DNA of 31,502 bases from an uncultured Acetobacteraceae bacterium (GCA_937874445.1 CALNAL010000414.1:1-31502); one strand, 5' to 3'; positions 9,601 to 17,531 are shown, counted from the stretch's first letter. The notes: generated from the sequence alone by a model not told the origin. Numbers and translations: made by a program.

Positions 9601-10653
9601 GCCGGCAAGGGCAGCCTCTCTGCCATCGGCACGCTCGGACTCACAGGCGCGATGCCGCTCGACCTCACCTTTGCCGCGAAAAATGCGAGTCCCCTGGCCT
9701 CCGATCAGCTCTCCGCCGTGATCGACGGCAACGTGGCGGTGCGCGGGGACCTGCGCGGGGAAATGCTGGTGAGCGGAACCCTGCGTGTGCCACGCGCCGA
9801 CATCCGCGTGCCCGAGCGCCTGCCGGCTTCCGTCGCCACCCTCAAGGTGCGCCGTCCCGGGGCCCCCGAGCCGGCGACCCCGGCGGCCTTGGTCGCGCCG
9901 GCGCCCGACATCCGCCTCGACCTCACCCTCGTCTCGCCGGGGCAGATCTTTCTGCGCGGACGCGGGCTCGATGCCGAGCTGGCCGGACGGCTGCGCATCG
10001 CCGGCACCGTGGCCGAGCCCCGGCCCGCCGGAGGCTTCACGCTGCGGCGCGGGCAGTTCTCCATCGCCGGCACCTCGCTCGACTTCACCCGTGGACGCGT
10101 CGGCTTCGACGGCTCGGGGAAGATCGACCCCACCCTCGATTTCCTGGCCTCCTCCACCTCCGGTACCACCACCGCGAATCTCGCCATCACCGGCTATGCC
10201 TCGGCGCCGAAGATCACCCTCTCCTCCACTCCCGAGATGCCGCAGGACGAGGTGCTGGCCTGGCTACTGTTCCACCAGAGCTCGGCCTCTCTTTCGCCGC
10301 TCCAGCTTGCCCAGATCGCCGGGGCCGTGGCGCAGATCACCGGCGTGAGCGGTGGATTCGACCCGTTGGAGACGCTGCGCTCCGGGCTTGGGCTCGACCG
10401 GCTCAGCGTGGGCAACAATGCCTCCGGCTCCGGCAGCCGCGTGGAGGCCGGGCGCTACGTGGCGAAGGGGGTGTACGTGGGCGCGCGGCAGTCCACGAGC
10501 GGAGGAAGCAGCCCGCAGGCGGTGGTGCAGATCGACCTCGCGCGCGGGCTCAAGCTGGAGGCTACCGCCGGGCAGCCGAGCGAGGGCGCCACCGGCAGCC
10601 AGGGCAACGAAGGGGGGTCCTCCGTGGGGATCACCTACCAGTTCGAATACTGA
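6613..10653 (+). CDS. tamB: Translocation/assembly module protein TamB
   Basis: A 1346-residue AsmA-like protein beginning with a single membrane anchor (GLGVAGLLGVAALVLAMAAI), followed by about 1000 residues of repetitive beta structure rich in L-x-L alternation. The C-terminal TamB (DUF490) domain covers roughly residues 1000-1346, with TLDFLASSTSGTTTANLAITG and LAWLLFHQSSASLSPLQLAQ typical of the family. It ends ITYQFEY. It forms a periplasm-spanning groove that partners TamA, probably carrying phospholipids to the outer membrane. The start overlaps the tamA stop. The opposite strand is open for over 3 kb here, which is a composition shadow of this gene. Confidence 0.93.
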   Translation: MRRAGTWLGLGVAGLLGVAALVLAMAAIGLNTDPGRRFAEREIERASGGMVLVHGLGGRFPDKLRLGRLELHDPAGVWLEIDDAALDWAPTRLLAGELHVRTLSTRRIAVARRPMGSGESGESGGGLPLRLVLDALRMDRLELAAPVLGQAAVLTLEGAGWIGTDLRGEGRLEMTRQDSPATASLALAWDGAALHATLHGAGQLADLAGLPGLERLRLDATAEGPPAALATRLDLASGELTAQAHGTLDLPDRRAALALSAAAPALQLRPGLAWQALALEGTLDGPFATPQARFDLRLDGLATGGDTLERLEVHAEARTTAATLTATARGLVLPGAPPELAANPLKLAAEADLAAPDRPVHFTLSHPLATLDGTARTAGPISVQARLDLPALAPLAGVVGLKLAGKAGFDIAAAAAPQSTARGGTLSLAGMLALTDGPSPLVKLLGPQAKLDLAASLDGRALTLSRLSLDGHSLALAAHGARADDGALALEGEARLADLADLASSLHGDLATTWRLAGPEDSLALDATLSGHVAGATRESENMPVQAILHAEGLPGAPSGRLEADGMLDGAPLDLAATLARAPDGTLHAEIARATWRSLTAGGRLELAPGAVLPQGEITAAMERLADLSRLLGQKLEGAVTLNLKSGTEKGGAAAEEPVLRLEAKAHGIVAPGEIGLREGRLAATLRDPQGAPRAEARLDLAGLRAGGLSGTARLDAAGPPEALELKLATALTGVGSAPLEARVEARFDVPKQTLALSAATARWKGQTLRLLGPARLEFTDGMRVDRLRLGLGEATLAVSGQFAPRLDATATLRGVEGSLARAFFPDLALEGRLEADARLSGTPGEPTGTVRLAASGVRIAEGPAAGLPPARLDARAELAGRVTRLQAQLAAGTSQVVVSGNVPLPGSGGMSLTAEGNLDLTLLDPLLAAGGRRVRGVARLAAQISGPLAAPRLAGTLTLSGGEVQDFALGLRLDNIAGELSADGTTLRLMRLTARAGKGSLSAIGTLGLTGAMPLDLTFAAKNASPLASDQLSAVIDGNVAVRGDLRGEMLVSGTLRVPRADIRVPERLPASVATLKVRRPGAPEPATPAALVAPAPDIRLDLTLVSPGQIFLRGRGLDAELAGRLRIAGTVAEPRPAGGFTLRRGQFSIAGTSLDFTRGRVGFDGSGKIDPTLDFLASSTSGTTTANLAITGYASAPKITLSSTPEMPQDEVLAWLLFHQSSASLSPLQLAQIAGAVAQITGVSGGFDPLETLRSGLGLDRLSVGNNASGSGSRVEAGRYVAKGVYVGARQSTSGGSSPQAVVQIDLARGLKLEATAGQPSEGATGSQGNEGGSSVGITYQFEY

Positions 10654-10674
10654 GGCAGCAGGAAAGTACCGTAG

Positions 10675-12183
10675 ATGCTCGAATGGAAGGCCGCGGCGGA
10701 TGCGGCGGCGGAGATAAGCGGGGCCTGGGCGCGCGAGGGAGGTCCCGGCGGGGCCATCGCGCTGTTCGATGCGGCGGGCGTGCGCGCGGCGGTCAGCGGC
10801 GGTCTGGCCGCGATCGAGCAGGAGACGGCCTTCACGCCCGACACTCCTGGCCGCTGGGCCTCGATCAGCAAGCATGTCTGCGCCACTCTGCTGCTGCGCG
10901 AGGGAGTGCCGCTGGAGGCCGAACTCGGCACCTTCCTGCCCGAGCTGCCTTCTGCGCTCGCCCGGGTGCCGCTCGCGCGTGCCCTCGACATGACCGGCGC
11001 GCTGCCCGATCTGATGGAAGCGCTGTGGCAACAGGGCACCCCCTTTACCGCCAGCCTCGACGCCGAGCGGCTGTTCGCCGCCGTGCTGCGTCTGCCCGCG
11101 CTGTGCGGCGAGCCCGGCGAAGAGATGGCCTATTCCAACACCGGCTGGCGCCTTGCCCAGCGCCTCCTCGAGCGCCGCACCGGGCGGGCCTATGCGCAAC
11201 TTGCCGCGGAACTGTTCGCCCCGCTCGGCGTCGCGGCACGCTTCGTCTCCGACGAGAGCGAAGTGGTGGAGGGACTGGCCAGCGGCTACTGGCGCGAGGG
11301 CACAGCTTGGCGGCGTGGCCGCTACGGATTGAATTTTTCAGCTTCAGGCGGCATGGCCGGCAGCGTCATGGCGCTGGCGCGTTGGCTGAGTGCATTGATG
11401 GCCGGGCGGGAAGAGCTGGTCGGGCGGCTGACCCGGCTCACCGCTCCCCGTGCCTTTGCCGACGGCAGCCCCAGTCGCTACCGGCTCGGCTTGGTCGCCA
11501 CCACCCAGGGCGATCTCGAGGTAATCGGCCACGGCGGCTCGCTGCCAGGCTGGTGCAACCATTTCCTGCTGGTTCCGGCGCTGGGGGTCGGGGTGGCGGT
11601 GCTGAGCAACCGCGAGGAGGATGCGCTGGGGCCGGCGCTACGCGTGCTGGCTGCCCTGACTGGCCGGAACTCGCCTGCGCCGGCTACCCGTGCCCCCGAG
11701 GGCCTGTTCGCCGCCGAAGAAGGGCCGTTCTGGGCGGAGGGCGGTGGCGGGGCGATCAGCTTCATGGGGGCCACGGAAAGCCTGGTGGAGGACGGGACTG
11801 GAGGCTGGCGCAGCCTGCCGGCCTATCTCGACGTGCAGCTGCGCCAGGAGGCGGGGGGCGCGCTCGTTGGCCGTTTCGGCGGGGTGGCGCGCCGGCTCCT
11901 GCCGGTGCCGGCGACAACCCCGTTCGATGTTCGCCTCGCCGGCCGCTGGCGCGACGAACGCCTCGGTGTGGAGATCAACATCGACACGGACGGCACGGCG
12001 CATCTGCCCTGGCCCGTCGGTGGAATCGTCTCTCGACTGGTACCGCTGCCAGGAGGGCGGGCGATCGCCGACCTGCGGCATGGGCCATGGCGGCACCGTT
12101 CTTGCTTTTGGCTCGTGCAAGAAGGGATCCTGCGAATGGCGAGCCACCGCAGCCGCATCCTGGCGTTCCACCGCATGCCGTAA
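10675..12183 (+). CDS. Serine hydrolase, D-aminopeptidase (DAP)-like
   Basis: A 502-residue penicillin-recognising serine hydrolase. The SxxK motif is S63-I-S-K66, the YxN motif is Y153-S-N155 and the third motif is H286-G-G288. An HxG in place of KTG, these positions, and the long C-terminal region (about 330-502, apparently beta-barrel) match what I recall of the Ochrobactrum D-aminopeptidase, which removes N-terminal D-residues such as D-Ala from short peptides. There is no signal peptide, so it should act in the cytoplasm. It begins 21 bases after tamB with AGGAAAG upstream, and its stop lies inside the ribosome site of the next gene. Other serine beta-lactamase-like hydrolases remain possible, so the substrate is inference. 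Confidence 0.82.
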   Translation: MLEWKAAADAAAEISGAWAREGGPGGAIALFDAAGVRAAVSGGLAAIEQETAFTPDTPGRWASISKHVCATLLLREGVPLEAELGTFLPELPSALARVPLARALDMTGALPDLMEALWQQGTPFTASLDAERLFAAVLRLPALCGEPGEEMAYSNTGWRLAQRLLERRTGRAYAQLAAELFAPLGVAARFVSDESEVVEGLASGYWREGTAWRRGRYGLNFSASGGMAGSVMALARWLSALMAGREELVGRLTRLTAPRAFADGSPSRYRLGLVATTQGDLEVIGHGGSLPGWCNHFLLVPALGVGVAVLSNREEDALGPALRVLAALTGRNSPAPATRAPEGLFAAEEGPFWAEGGGGAISFMGATESLVEDGTGGWRSLPAYLDVQLRQEAGGALVGRFGGVARRLLPVPATTPFDVRLAGRWRDERLGVEINIDTDGTAHLPWPVGGIVSRLVPLPGGRAIADLRHGPWRHRSCFWLVQEGILRMASHRSRILAFHRMP

Positions 12184-12192
12184 GGAGCCCTC

Positions 12193-13776
12193 ATGGCCGT
12201 CTGCCGCCTTGTCACCGCCCTCCTTGGCACCTGGACTCTGCTCGCCACCGCCGCTGCCGCGGCACAGCCGGCCCCGCAGAAGGTGCTGCATGTCGCGCCT
12301 CACGCTGATCTCAAGACGCTCGATCCGGTGAGTGCCTCAATTGTCATCACCCGCATGCACGGACTGATGATCTACGAGACACTCTTCGCCTGGGACGAGC
12401 ATCTCCAGCCGAAGCCGGAGATGCTCGAAAGCTTCTCGACCTCCCCAGACGGCCTCTCCTGGACCTTCACCCTGCGCCCCGGCCTGAGGTTCCACGACGG
12501 CCAGCCGGTGACGACGCGCGATGTCATTGCCTCGTTGCATCGCTGGATGGCGCGCGACACCATCGGCGGCAAGCTCGGCGAATACACTGCCGGCATGGAA
12601 GCCACCGACGCGCGCACCTTCGTGCTGAAGCTGAAGCGCCCGATGGCATTGGTGCCCTTCGCACTCGGCTCGGCAGTGGGGCAGATCCCGGCGATCATGC
12701 GCGAGGCCGATGCGCTGACTCCCCCGACGACGCAGGTGACTACTACCATCGGCTCCGGCCCCTTCCGCTTCAACCGCGACGAATGGCGCAGCGGCGCCAA
12801 GGTGATCTACGACCGCAACCCCGACTACGTGCCTCGCGCCGAGCCGCCCAGCGGGCTGGCCGGCGGACGCGTGGTGAAGGTGGACCGCGTGGAGTGGGAC
12901 ATCATGCCCGACCCCGCCACTGCCGCCGCCGCGCTGCAGACCGGCGAGATCGACATCTGGGAGCAGCCCAGCCAGGACCTGATCCCCACCCTGCGCGCCG
13001 GCAAGGGCATCAAGGTCGAGAGCTACGCCAATCTCGCCAACCAGGTGATGCTGCGGCCCAACAGCCTCTATCCGCCCTTCGACAACCCCAAGGCACGGCT
13101 TGCCCTGGCCTACGCCACTGACCAGGCGGAGTTCCTCGCTGCCGGATTCGGCGACGAGACCTGGTGGAAGCATTGTGATTCCTATTTCGTTTGCGGCAGC
13201 CCCAATGGAACCACCGCCGGCGCCGAGGGATACGCCAAGCCTGACCTCGCCCGCGCCCGCCGGCTGCTCGCCGAGAGCGGCTACAAGGGCGAGAAGGTCG
13301 TGCTGACCACCTCCAACGACCTCCCCGCGATCGGCCGCATGGCCGAGGTGGCTGCCGACGAACTGAAGAAGGTCGGGCTCAACGTCGATCTGCAGTACAG
13401 CGACTGGGGCACGGTGACGACCCGCCAGATGAATCGCAACCCGCCGGACCAGGGGGGATGGAACCTGTTTGTCACCTACGCCTCAGGAGCGACCATGCAG
13501 TCGCCGCTGACCAACATCGGCACCAACATGGCCTGCGAGAAGGCCTGGGCCGGCTGGCCCTGCGATGCCGAGGCTGAACGGCTGCGCGGCGCGGTGGTCG
13601 ACGCGCCGAACGATGCCGCCCGCATGGCGGCGACCGAGGCATTGCACCGGCGGCTGGCCGAAATGCAGCCCTACCGGGTGCTCGGCCAGTTCGATCAGCC
13701 CTACGCGCGACGGGACAACGTCAAAGGCGTTCTGGCTGCGCCGGTAATGGTGTTCTGGAACGTCGAGAAAAACTGA
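12193..13776 (+). CDS. Peptide-type ABC transporter substrate-binding protein (family 5)
   Basis: A 527-residue periplasmic solute-binding protein. The signal peptide ends near TAAAAA (residue 24). The first mature strand LHVAPHADLKTLDP and the blocks FTLRPGLRFHDG and GSGPFRFNRDEW are standard for SBP_bac_5 (DppA/OppA-like). The closing FDQPYARRDNVKGVL also fits. It begins with TAAGGAG six bases before ATG, overlapping the stop of the upstream aminopeptidase, so the two are translated together. No permease or ATPase gene accompanies it, so it either serves a transporter encoded elsewhere or is an orphan receptor. Pairing with a D-aminopeptidase suggests capture of peptides containing D-residues, for instance from cell-wall turnover. 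Confidence 0.9.
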   Translation: MAVCRLVTALLGTWTLLATAAAAAQPAPQKVLHVAPHADLKTLDPVSASIVITRMHGLMIYETLFAWDEHLQPKPEMLESFSTSPDGLSWTFTLRPGLRFHDGQPVTTRDVIASLHRWMARDTIGGKLGEYTAGMEATDARTFVLKLKRPMALVPFALGSAVGQIPAIMREADALTPPTTQVTTTIGSGPFRFNRDEWRSGAKVIYDRNPDYVPRAEPPSGLAGGRVVKVDRVEWDIMPDPATAAAALQTGEIDIWEQPSQDLIPTLRAGKGIKVESYANLANQVMLRPNSLYPPFDNPKARLALAYATDQAEFLAAGFGDETWWKHCDSYFVCGSPNGTTAGAEGYAKPDLARARRLLAESGYKGEKVVLTTSNDLPAIGRMAEVAADELKKVGLNVDLQYSDWGTVTTRQMNRNPPDQGGWNLFVTYASGATMQSPLTNIGTNMACEKAWAGWPCDAEAERLRGAVVDAPNDAARMAATEALHRRLAEMQPYRVLGQFDQPYARRDNVKGVLAAPVMVFWNVEKN

Positions 13777-13821
13777 TCTGCGCGCTAGATCGGCAGTTCT
13801 GGTCACGGTTCTCCAGAAGGG

Positions 13822-13853
13822 GACCAGCCCTTCGGGCAGACGAAGGGCTGGTC
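13822..13853. terminator. Long perfect hairpin between convergent genes
   Basis: GACCAGCCCTTCG (13822-13834) and CGAAGGGCTGGTC (13841-13853) make a perfect 13-bp stem with a 6-nt loop, 45 bases after the solute-binding gene and 13 bases after the chemoreceptor stop on the other strand. A smaller dyad, AACTG...CAGTT (13771-13798), lies just before it. There is no T-run on either side, so it is best read as a bidirectional terminator or 3'-end stabiliser. Confidence 0.65.
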
Positions 13854-13866
13854 GGGATCAGGCGTC

Positions 13867-15180
13867 TCACGCAGCACTGCGGGTGGCGATATTGGCCACG
13901 AAGTCCTTCACCACATCACCCATCGCGCGCGACTTCTCAGTAAGTTTGCGGCAGAACTCGAGAACTTCGCGGTTGCGCGCGTCCGCCGAGCGTGCCGCCT
14001 CGTCGATTTGGGTGACACTGCCCGAGAGCTGCTCGTTGGCCGCCGCAGTCTGCTCGACGTTGCGCGAGATCTCCTGGGTGGCGGTACCTTGCTCTTCCAC
14101 CGCTGCCGCGATGCGCGCAGAGACCTGCTTGATCTCCTCGATGACTCCGGAAATGCTGCGGATGGCCTCCACCGTACGGTTGGTTTCGGACTGCATCGCA
14201 TTGATCTGGTTGCCGATTTCGTCGGTGGCCTTGGCGGTCTGGTTGGCCAGTGCCTTGACCTCGCCTGCGACCACTGCGAAGCCCTTGCCGGCATCCCCGG
14301 CGCGGGCGGCCTCGATGGTGGCATTCAGCGCCAGCAGGTTGGTGCGCGAGGCGATGTCGGTGATCAAGCGTACCACCTCGCCGATGCGGGTGGAGGCCTG
14401 CGAGAGGGCATCCACCATGCTGTTGGTCTTCTGAGCCTGCTCGGCGGCGGTGGCGGAGAAACGGGCCGCCTCCTCGACCTGGCGGGCGATCTCTCCGATC
14501 GAGGCGGTGAGTTCCTCGGTGGCGGAGGCGACGGCCTGGGCGTTGGCGGTGGCCTGGTGCGCTGCCGCGCTGGCGGTCATCGCCTGTTCCTGGGTCTGAC
14601 GCGTGGTCTGTGCCAGCTGCTCGACGGCGGGCAGCATGTCCTGCGCGCCCGAGGAGACGTCGGTGATGTGGCCGGCGACCTCGCGCTCGAAGGCCGATGC
14701 GGTTGCCTGGAGGGTTTTCACGCGTGCCTGAGCCGCCTCGGCCTGCATCGTCTCGAAATAGATGTGGGCGACGACAGCAACGTCGGCGAATACCGACTGC
14801 ATCAGGCTCAGCAGGATCGCCTGCGGCACTCCGCTGCCGAAACGACGACGGCCGATCAACGCACTCACCAGTCCTGCGGCATAGGCGGCATAGACGTGGC
14901 CGAAATAGTCCACGTACGAAGTCTGTTTGCTGATTCCGCTCACGATCTCGCGCTGGCCGCGAAAATAGTCGGCCGAGAAATCGCCAAGGCAGATCTGCTG
15001 GAACTTGCGATGCTCGCGGGCGAGCACGTCCGGGGAAAGGCCCTTGAAGTCGCTGGATGCAGCCCGGTAGGCATCCTCTAAGGCTGTATCGAGACCGTTG
15101 CCGACACGTCGGTAAACGGCCTCCCCCGTCTGACGTTTCGTGCCTTGCCACGGGACCAGTTTTTCTTCAAGAATACCCAA
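13867..15180 (-). CDS. Cytoplasmic methyl-accepting chemotaxis protein with protoglobin-like sensor domain
   Basis: A 437-residue soluble chemoreceptor without membrane segments. Residues of about 1-150 look like a protoglobin/globin-coupled sensor domain, and residues of about 150-437 are the coiled-coil signalling domain with the conserved tip RTNLLALNATIEAARAG and GKGFAVVAGEVKALA. It should control CheA in response to a cytoplasmic cue, classically O2 bound to haem. The start is the TTG at 15180, because GAGGAGG lies four bases before it; another TTG at 15210 has no such site, and no ATG is in frame. The usual proximal histidine seems absent: in an ungapped alignment by eye its place (about residue 83) is isoleucine. 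H57, H95 and H139 are the only histidines nearby. Confidence 0.87.
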   Translation of the reverse strand: MGILEEKLVPWQGTKRQTGEAVYRRVGNGLDTALEDAYRAASSDFKGLSPDVLAREHRKFQQICLGDFSADYFRGQREIVSGISKQTSYVDYFGHVYAAYAAGLVSALIGRRRFGSGVPQAILLSLMQSVFADVAVVAHIYFETMQAEAAQARVKTLQATASAFEREVAGHITDVSSGAQDMLPAVEQLAQTTRQTQEQAMTASAAAHQATANAQAVASATEELTASIGEIARQVEEAARFSATAAEQAQKTNSMVDALSQASTRIGEVVRLITDIASRTNLLALNATIEAARAGDAGKGFAVVAGEVKALANQTAKATDEIGNQINAMQSETNRTVEAIRSISGVIEEIKQVSARIAAAVEEQGTATQEISRNVEQTAAANEQLSGSVTQIDEAARSADARNREVLEFCRKLTEKSRAMGDVVKDFVANIATRSAA

Positions 15181-15237
15181 GGAACCTCCTCGCAGGCCAT
15201 CTCTGGCCAAGTATATTGCATTTTTAAACGGGAACTC

Positions 15238-15265
15238 GTTATCCCGAACGCAAAAAGATTATCAA
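15238..15265 (-). promoter_or_regulatory. Possible sigma-70 promoter of the chemoreceptor gene
   Basis: In an AT-rich island unlike the surroundings, the minus strand reads TTGATA (15265-15260), 16 bases, then GATAAC (15243-15238), about 60 bases before the TTG start. A small dyad, CGGGA...TCCCG (15229-15246), overlaps the -10 region and might be an operator. Read by eye only. Confidence 0.35.
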
Positions 15266-15301
15266 AAATTCCTTATTAAAGAATAAAAATTAGCGCCGGG
15301 C

Positions 15302-15328
15302 AGGCGTCCTGGGCGTCCTGGGCGTCCT
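15302..15328. repeat. Three tandem 9-bp units
   Basis: The unit GGGCGTCCT is repeated at 15311-15319 and 15320-15328, with a one-base variant (AGGCGTCCT) at 15302-15310 and a decayed copy (ATGCGTTCT) after it. It lies in non-coding DNA beside the gene remnants and is probably slippage debris. Confidence 0.6.
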
Positions 15329-15369
15329 ATGCGTTCTCGTCGCGACAAGAAGCGCGCGGCTTCGGGGCG

Positions 15370-15633
15370 CTACCTCAACGCGAACGGGCGATTCTGGAAC
15401 CAGCCTGGAATTGACCATATCTTTCCCCTTTCCGGCCGTCCCTTTTCCTGTCGCCAATAGGGGTTGGCCTTGGCCACGGTCATTTCCAGACGGCTTGCCC
15501 CCCCGACCTTCAGCATTGCCGCACCGTCCGTCCAGCGCCAGCACTGACGGGAAGAGGAAAATTCGACGGCATGCCAGCCTTCGCCGAGCCGGCTGTCGTC
15601 CAGCGCAAGCGGCCTGTCGTCGAGTGAGGATGT
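15370..15633 (-). pseudogene. C-terminal fragment of a Hint-type (acetobacterial) protein
   Basis: Reading the minus strand from 15633 to a TAG at 15372-15370 gives 87 uninterrupted codons that look like real protein: LDDRPLALDDSRLGEGWH, then CWRWTDGAAML, then SRLEMTVAKANPYW. The pattern L-D-x-x-x-L-G-x-G-W-H ... W-R-W-T-D-G is, as I remember it, the conserved tail of Hint-domain and related surface proteins common in Acetobacteraceae. The rest of the gene is missing: reading upstream, the frame runs directly into insertion-sequence debris and no N-terminal part reappears on the far side. The last 25 residues after PYW look unrelated to the family and may be read-through. Family assignment is moderately sure; its status as a dead fragment is more certain. 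Confidence 0.6.
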
Positions 15634-15670
15634 CCCGGAAATTTGGACCGGGAGATCCGCTCTGTTCGCC

Positions 15671-15904
15671 TTGAAAAGAGGCGCGATATTCGGCGGAGTT
15701 CAAAGCGCGGGAGGCGCTGCGCGGTGAGCTGACGACAGCGCAACTGGCGGCGCAGCACGGCATCCACCAGACGATGGTGGGAGGTGGAAGCGGCAGGCCA
15801 TGGAGGGGATGGTCGGGGTGTTTTCCGGTCGGGCGGCGGCGCAGGAGAGCGGCAAATTCGCTGAGGCGGAGATTGAGAAGCTGCACGCCAAGATGTCCAG
15901 ATAG
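15671..15904 (+). mobile_element. Decayed IS3-family orfA (HTH_Tnp_1) remnant
   Basis: The plus strand contains RYSAEFKAREALRGELTT, then AQLAAQHGIHQTMV, and in a shifted frame WKRQAMEGMVGVFSG followed by AEIEKLHAKM. Together these reconstruct the OrfA helix-turn-helix protein of IS3-family elements. Damage is clear: a few residues are missing after FKA (usual form FKAKVALEALRG), there is a frameshift between QTMV and WKRQ, no start codon is in frame, and a stop comes soon after HAKM. There is no orfB. The sequence at 15631-15650 (TGTCCCGGAAATTTGGACCG) may be the left inverted end; no matching right end is recognisable before murJ. Confidence 0.8.
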
Positions 15905-15972
15905 AGGGGACCTCCTCAGTTTACGAATTCGCCGCCTCGTAAGTCAGCTGTGGAGTCTGCCGTCGGTCCCCG

Positions 15973-17517
15973 TCAGCGGCCGCGGCGGCGGATCAGGCGG
16001 ACTGCATCGCGCAAGTCGAAACCGCCCAACAGCTGGCCGGCCAGCCCGTAGCTGGCCATGCCTGCCACCACCAGCACGCCCAGCGCCGCCGTGCGCCCTA
16101 GCGCCCGGCCGGCCCACGCCGCATAGAGCGTGTGTTCCAGCCCCCACAGCACCGGGCACATCACCAGACCAGCCAGGACCATACCAGTCAGGTGACGCAG
16201 GAAGGCCCGGTCGCCGGCCATGTGGCCGCGCCGATGCAGCAGCCAGGCCAGGAGGGCCACGTTGAACCAGGCCGCGATCGAGGAGGCAAGCGGCGGCCCC
16301 ATGTGCTGCAGCGGCACCATCAGCGCGAAATTGGCGGCGAGATTGAGGATTACCGCGGTCAGCCCAGTCCACACCGGGGCCTTGGTGTCGCCGCGCGCGA
16401 AGAAGGCTGGCACCAGCACCTTTACCAGCACGAAGGCCGGAAGCCCGCTCGCGTAGGTGGCGAGTGACTGCGCCGTGCGGGCAGCGGCGTCGGCGGTGAA
16501 GGCGCCGCGGCCGAACAGCACGCTGACGATCGGCAGCGCCACCACCGCCAGCGCCAGCGCCGCCGGCAGGGTGAGCATCAGCGCATATTCAATGGCGCGG
16601 TTGAGCGTCCTCACCGCCTGCTCCGGCCTGGGCCCCGCCACCTCCCGCGAGAGGGTCGGTAGGAGCGCCGTGCCCACCGCGATGCCGATGACCCCCAGCG
16701 GAAGCTGGTTGACCCGGTCGGCATAATAGATGACCGAGACTGCCCCTGCCGGCAGCAGGCTGGAGATGAAGGCGTCCACCGCCAGATTGAGCTGGATCAC
16801 CCCCGCGCCGAGCAGCCCCGGCGCCATGCGGCGGAACAGCAGGCGCATCTGCGGGGTCAAGCGCGGGCGCAGCAGCAGCAAGCGCATCCCGGCGCGGTTG
16901 ACCGCCCAGTAGAGCAGTGCCAGCTGGCCGACGCCCGCAACGCTCACCCCCCACGCCGCCGCATGGCCCACCGTGGGCACGAAGGGTGGCAGCACCAGCA
17001 GGAAGGCGATGGCGAAAGCATTGTAGAGCACCGGCGAGGCCGCCGCCGCCGCGTAGCGGTCGAGCCCGTTGAGCACGCCCGAAAGGAGCGCCGCCAGACA
17101 GATCAGCGGCATGTAGGGAAAGGTGATGCGTCCCAGCTCCACCACCAGCGCGAACTTGGTCGCGTCCTCCACGAAGCCCGCGGCGTAGAGGCCCATCAGC
17201 TGGGGCATGAAGATCTCGGCCAGCACCGTCAGCCCGACCAGCCAGAAGGTCATCACCGCGATGGCCTGCTCGGCGAAGGCGCGCGCCGCCGCTTCGCCGT
17301 CGGTAGTCAGCACGCTGGTGAAGCCAGGGACGAAAGCGGCGTTGAAGGCCCCTTCGCCGAACAGGCGGCGAAACAGGTTGGGAAGGCGGTTGGCCAGAAA
17401 AAAGGCATCGGCAATCGGCCCCGCCCCGAGGAAGGCTGCGAGCAGCATGTCGCGCACGAAGCCCAGGACGCGGCTGACCATGGTCCAGCCGCCGACGGTG
17501 AGGATGCCCCGTAACAT
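15973..17517 (-). CDS. murJ: Lipid II flippase MurJ
   Basis: A 514-residue polytopic MOP-superfamily protein that flips lipid II to the outer face of the inner membrane for peptidoglycan synthesis. The N-terminus has the family signature GWTMVSRVLGFVRDMLLA followed by ADAFFLANRLPNLFRRLFGEGAFNAAFVP, and about 14 hydrophobic segments follow. The ATG at 17517 has a strong AGGAGG site five bases upstream. It is divergent from glnK. Just behind the ribosome site is a GC-rich dyad (17532-17567) that would fold in the 5' leader. Downstream lie 68 bases and then the insertion-sequence remnant, so the murJ 3' flank marks a rearrangement boundary. Confidence 0.95.
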   Translation of the reverse strand: MLRGILTVGGWTMVSRVLGFVRDMLLAAFLGAGPIADAFFLANRLPNLFRRLFGEGAFNAAFVPGFTSVLTTDGEAAARAFAEQAIAVMTFWLVGLTVLAEIFMPQLMGLYAAGFVEDATKFALVVELGRITFPYMPLICLAALLSGVLNGLDRYAAAAASPVLYNAFAIAFLLVLPPFVPTVGHAAAWGVSVAGVGQLALLYWAVNRAGMRLLLLRPRLTPQMRLLFRRMAPGLLGAGVIQLNLAVDAFISSLLPAGAVSVIYYADRVNQLPLGVIGIAVGTALLPTLSREVAGPRPEQAVRTLNRAIEYALMLTLPAALALAVVALPIVSVLFGRGAFTADAAARTAQSLATYASGLPAFVLVKVLVPAFFARGDTKAPVWTGLTAVILNLAANFALMVPLQHMGPPLASSIAAWFNVALLAWLLHRRGHMAGDRAFLRHLTGMVLAGLVMCPVLWGLEHTLYAAWAGRALGRTAALGVLVVAGMASYGLAGQLLGGFDLRDAVRLIRRRGR

Positions 17518-17531
17518 CGCCCTCCTCTAGA

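Noticed and set aside
6516..9668. Open frame of about 1050 codons on the minus strand opposite tamB
   Set aside because: Serine/arginine/alanine-rich composition with no domain or motif; it mirrors the GC-biased third positions of tamB, which is a recognisable gene on the plus strand.
15290..15886. 198-codon minus-strand open frame across the remnant region
   Set aside because: Its translation has no recognisable features; a different frame on the same strand yields the Hint-type tail, and the plus strand yields IS3 orfA.
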